Source: Candidatus Berkelbacteria bacterium
Lineage (GTDB): Bacteria; Patescibacteriota; UBA1384; VFKW01
Direction: 5' to 3'
Length of the DNA: 7,545 bases
Assembly (NCBI GenBank): GCA_009885355.1
Contig: VFKW01000055.1
Location: forward strand, 1 to 7,545
Part shown: one piece after another, positions 5,478 through 7,545 of the stretch
Layout of the letters: each line of letters opens with the position of its first letter
Position numbering within the stretch: the stretch's first letter is position 1
Position numbers and translations under genes: made by a program
Notes under the pieces: generated by a model
What the model saw: only the letters and a program-made list of their open reading frames with translations
Database searches by the model: none
What the model was told of the DNA's origin: nothing

Positions 5478-5486
5478 TTATCCACA
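5478..5486 (+). promoter_or_regulatory. Isolated perfect DnaA box
   Basis: TTATCCACA matches the consensus DnaA box exactly, but its flanks differ from the 11-mer shared by the three boxes at 392-458. It lies about 165 bases upstream of the predicted dnaX promoter and 23 bases upstream of the pilB -35 box. It could mediate DnaA control of either gene or be a chance single site. Confidence 0.4.
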
Positions 5487-5508
5487 AAATATCCCCAACC
5501 AAAAAATA

Positions 5509-5537
5509 TTGCTACTATTAACGTAATACTTTATACT
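5509..5537 (+). promoter_or_regulatory. Candidate pilB promoter
   Basis: TTGCTA (5509-5514, 4 of 6) is followed by a 17-nt spacer and TATACT (5532-5537, 5 of 6), with a start near 5544. The leader of about 74 nt includes the CTA/CCA repeat and ends in the ribosome binding site GGAGGGG (5609-5615) just before the pilB ATG. Confidence 0.5.
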
Positions 5538-5572
5538 AAATACAGACACGCTGAATTGGTAATGGCTTTTAT

Positions 5573-5604
5573 GCTAACTCCTAGCTACCAACTACCAGCT
5601 ACTA
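5573..5604. repeat. CTA/CCA-rich short repeat, second copy
   Basis: Degenerate units of the form CTAgCTACCAaCTACCAG fill this part of the pilB leader. Bases 5581-5602 match 411-432 at 19 of 22 positions. It is non-coding and of unknown role. Such stretches are dispersed between genes, so they look like a genome-wide intergenic repeat. Confidence 0.5.
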
Positions 5605-5617
5605 CGATGGAGGGGAA

Positions 5618-7510
5618 ATGACGATAGAGGAATTGATTTCCTCAATTGAAAAGGAAAGCCAACTGCTTCCCAGCGCTATTGAGCGTGGTTATTCTGGTAT
5701 GAAAAAAGTCCTCGCATCAAAATTAAAAGACGAAGGCAGCTGCGACGTTCCCCACCTCGGTATGTTCCAAAAAGACAGTGAAAAAGTCAAATTAGAATCA
5801 ACAAAAACCAAAAAACCAGCTGAAAAACCCGAAAAAGACGACAAACCCGAAGATAAACCTGAAAAAGAAGATATTAAAGATCAAGAAACCATAGATGAAA
5901 AATCTGAAACCAGCTACGAACAGCTCAAACAAGAAGCCGATAATAGCTTTGACAAACAAGCATCTCTCGCCGCCATTCCTTATCTCGACCTCTCAGGTAA
6001 AAATATCTCCCGAGACATCCTGTCATATATTCCGGAACACATCGCCAAAAGATTCCAGATTGTTCCGATTGAAGAAAAAAATGGCGATCTTATCGTCAGT
6101 ATGATTGATCCCGAAGACCAGGAAACCATCGAACTTATTAAAAAACGAACCAAGCTCCCCCTCATCGTCACTCTGTGTACTCAAGACGACTTAAATCACG
6201 TCATCGATCAATATTCCGGCATAAATTCCGATGTAAACGACTTGGTTGAAACTTCAGGGGAAACTCTCGAAACTACTGAAGAAGACGTCAAAGACGAAGA
6301 AGAAGAAATCACTGAAACCAGCGACCATGCGCCAGCCGCCAAAGTTGTCGATTCGCTCTTTAAGCGAGCCGTCAGAGAAAAAGCCTCGGACATCCACATT
6401 GAGCCGATGGAAGATGAAATCATTGTCCGCTTCCGAGTCGACGGTGTTCTTCGCAAGATTGTCAGCCTACCCAAAATGCTTCATCCAGCCATAGTTTCCC
6501 GCATAAAAATTCTCTCAAATCTGAAAATTGACGAACAGCGGCTTCCCCAAGACGGTCGTTTTCAGATCAAATTAAACCAAAATAAAATCGATTTTCGTAT
6601 TTCCACCCTCCCTACAGTCAACGGCGAAAAAGTCGTTGCCCGTATCCTGGACAAAAGTTCCGGCATTTTAACTTTGGAAAATCTCGGTATGCGCGGCTCA
6701 CCATATGAAACATTAAAAGATAATATCAACAAATCCCACGGTATGATCTTGGTCACCGGACCAACCGGCTCCGGAAAATCAACCACTCTATATGCTGTTC
6801 TCGATCAGGTCAAAGACATCGCGACAAATATTATTACTCTCGAAGACCCGGTTGAATACCGTATGACCGGCATTAACCAATGCCAAATCAACAGTGAAAT
6901 CGGCTACACTTTTGCCAGCGGTCTACGCTCTATCTTGAGACAAGATCCAAACATCGTTATGGTTGGAGAAATTCGTGATTTCGACACCGCCAATATCGCC
7001 ATTCACGCCGCCCTGACCGGTCACGTCGTATTTTCTACCATTCACACCAACAATGCTGCCGGCACCATCCCCCGCCTTATCGATATGGATATTGAGCCAT
7101 TTTTGATCTGTTCTTCAGTCAATGCTATCGTCGCCCAACGTCTTTGCCGCAAGATTTGTACCAAATGCAAACAAGAAATATCCCCAGATGCGTCAACCAA
7201 ACAAGCAGTCGCCGAAGAAATCGCCAAAATGCCAAAAGGCGAACAAAAAGCCATCAAAGATCAAAAATATTTCAAAGGCAAAGGCTGTACAGCCTGCGGC
7301 GATACCGGCTACAAAGGCCGCATTGGTATCTACGAAGTCCTTCCTGTCACCGAAAAGATAAGATTGATTACCACCCGCGAGACATCCGCCGACACCATCC
7401 AAGAAACCGCCATCGCCGGCGGCATGATCACTATGAAACAAGACGGCATCCTAAAAGCCATGGACGGCCTCACCACCATAGAAGAAATCTGGCGCGTCAC
7501 CAAAGACTAA
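5618..7510 (+). CDS. pilB: Type IV pilus assembly ATPase PilB (GspE/PulE family)
   Basis: PilB is the cytoplasmic hexameric ATPase that drives pilin polymerisation at the base of a type IV pilus. The 630-residue protein has a MshEN/GspE N-terminal domain (about 118-201), an acidic linker (205-235), then the secretion ATPase core: Walker A GPTGSGKST (381-389), Asp box ITLEDPVEY (406-414), Walker B with VGEIRD (449-454), and His box STIHTN (473-478). A four-cysteine zinc site (514, 517, 557, 560) is typical of assembly ATPases and absent from the retraction ATPase PilT. The start has GGAGGGG directly upstream. Unusual is the first 110 residues: a small domain (1-50) that resembles the N-terminal half of HU, then a Lys/Glu/Pro-rich linker (56-95). 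The other pilus genes are not in the window; they may follow on the right. GspE of a type II secretion system is the alternative name. Confidence 0.93.
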   Translation: MTIEELISSIEKESQLLPSAIERGYSGMKKVLASKLKDEGSCDVPHLGMFQKDSEKVKLESTKTKKPAEKPEKDDKPEDKPEKEDIKDQETIDEKSETSYEQLKQEADNSFDKQASLAAIPYLDLSGKNISRDILSYIPEHIAKRFQIVPIEEKNGDLIVSMIDPEDQETIELIKKRTKLPLIVTLCTQDDLNHVIDQYSGINSDVNDLVETSGETLETTEEDVKDEEEEITETSDHAPAAKVVDSLFKRAVREKASDIHIEPMEDEIIVRFRVDGVLRKIVSLPKMLHPAIVSRIKILSNLKIDEQRLPQDGRFQIKLNQNKIDFRISTLPTVNGEKVVARILDKSSGILTLENLGMRGSPYETLKDNINKSHGMILVTGPTGSGKSTTLYAVLDQVKDIATNIITLEDPVEYRMTGINQCQINSEIGYTFASGLRSILRQDPNIVMVGEIRDFDTANIAIHAALTGHVVFSTIHTNNAAGTIPRLIDMDIEPFLICSSVNAIVAQRLCRKICTKCKQEISPDASTKQAVAEEIAKMPKGEQKAIKDQKYFKGKGCTACGDTGYKGRIGIYEVLPVTEKIRLITTRETSADTIQETAIAGGMITMKQDGILKAMDGLTTIEEIWRVTKD

Positions 7511-7545
7511 GACAAAATGTCAAATTTCCAATGTCAAATGACAAA
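7511..7545. repeat. TGTCAAAT-type direct repeat after pilB
   Basis: AATGTCAAAT occurs at 7516-7525 and again at 7530-7539, flanked by GACAAA at both ends (7511-7516 and 7540-7545). The window ends inside it, so its full length is unknown. It contains no gene and no terminator hairpin that I can see. Confidence 0.5.

Larger units (their letters stand above)
5314..5617. other. Divergent intergenic region between dnaX and pilB
   Basis: About 300 bases hold regulatory sequence and no credible gene. Seen here are a small hairpin GAGAA/TTCTC (5382-5395), a perfect DnaA box TTATCCACA (5478-5486), the pilB promoter, and a CTA/CCA-rich repeat (5573-5604) in the pilB leader. A 64-codon minus-strand frame (5477-5283) lacks a ribosome binding site and family resemblance and is not called. 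Confidence 0.6.

Noticed and set aside
584..7510. Recoded TGA (code 25) as in some Patescibacteria
   Set aside because: All three genes are complete without in-frame TGA and end in TAA, so the standard code suffices here.
1..7545. CRISPR array or tRNA gene
   Set aside because: No regularly spaced direct repeats with unique spacers and no cloverleaf with a T-loop motif were seen on either strand.

Overview
The window is bacterial and reads in the standard genetic code. It holds two DNA replication genes on the minus strand, a type IV pilus assembly ATPase on the plus strand, and two compact transcription units that look like non-coding RNA genes and match no family I recognise. Long intergenic stretches filled with short repeats, the PilB-type pilus motor and the split arrangement of replication genes would suit a small-genome uncultivated bacterium such as a member of the Candidate Phyla Radiation (Patescibacteria). 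That placement is an inference from overall look, not a demonstrated assignment.

Layout. Bases 1-583 carry no conventional gene. They hold three consecutive hairpins (3-50), a minus-strand transcription unit with its own promoter (309-337) and intrinsic terminator (79-141), and a cluster of three perfect DnaA boxes (393-457) that makes this a candidate replication origin or DnaA-binding site. Short repeats follow. Next is dnaB (584-3220, minus), the replicative helicase, interrupted by a complete 422-residue intein with a LAGLIDADG homing endonuclease. Bases 3221-3648 contain back-to-back promoters for dnaB (minus) and for a roughly 300-nt structured RNA (3338-3636, plus) that ends at a very strong terminator. 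dnaX follows (3649-5250, minus), the clamp-loader tau subunit, with a possible frameshift site that would give a gamma-like short form. A 367-base divergent intergenic region (5251-5617) contains promoters in both directions, one more DnaA box and a second copy of the short-repeat sequence. pilB (5618-7510, plus) is complete, and the window ends in a TGTCAAAT-type repeat.

How the parts fit. DnaB helicase and the DnaX clamp loader act together at the replication fork, and DnaA boxes lie beside dnaB and upstream of dnaX, so a replication theme is clear. PilB, which powers pilus extension and DNA-uptake or adhesion pili, is transcribed away from dnaX by its own promoter and is functionally separate. 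The least explained parts are the two RNA-like units at 79-302 and 3338-3636. Each has a 17-bp-spaced promoter, a GC-rich hairpin terminator and several internal helices, and neither contains a convincing long reading frame.
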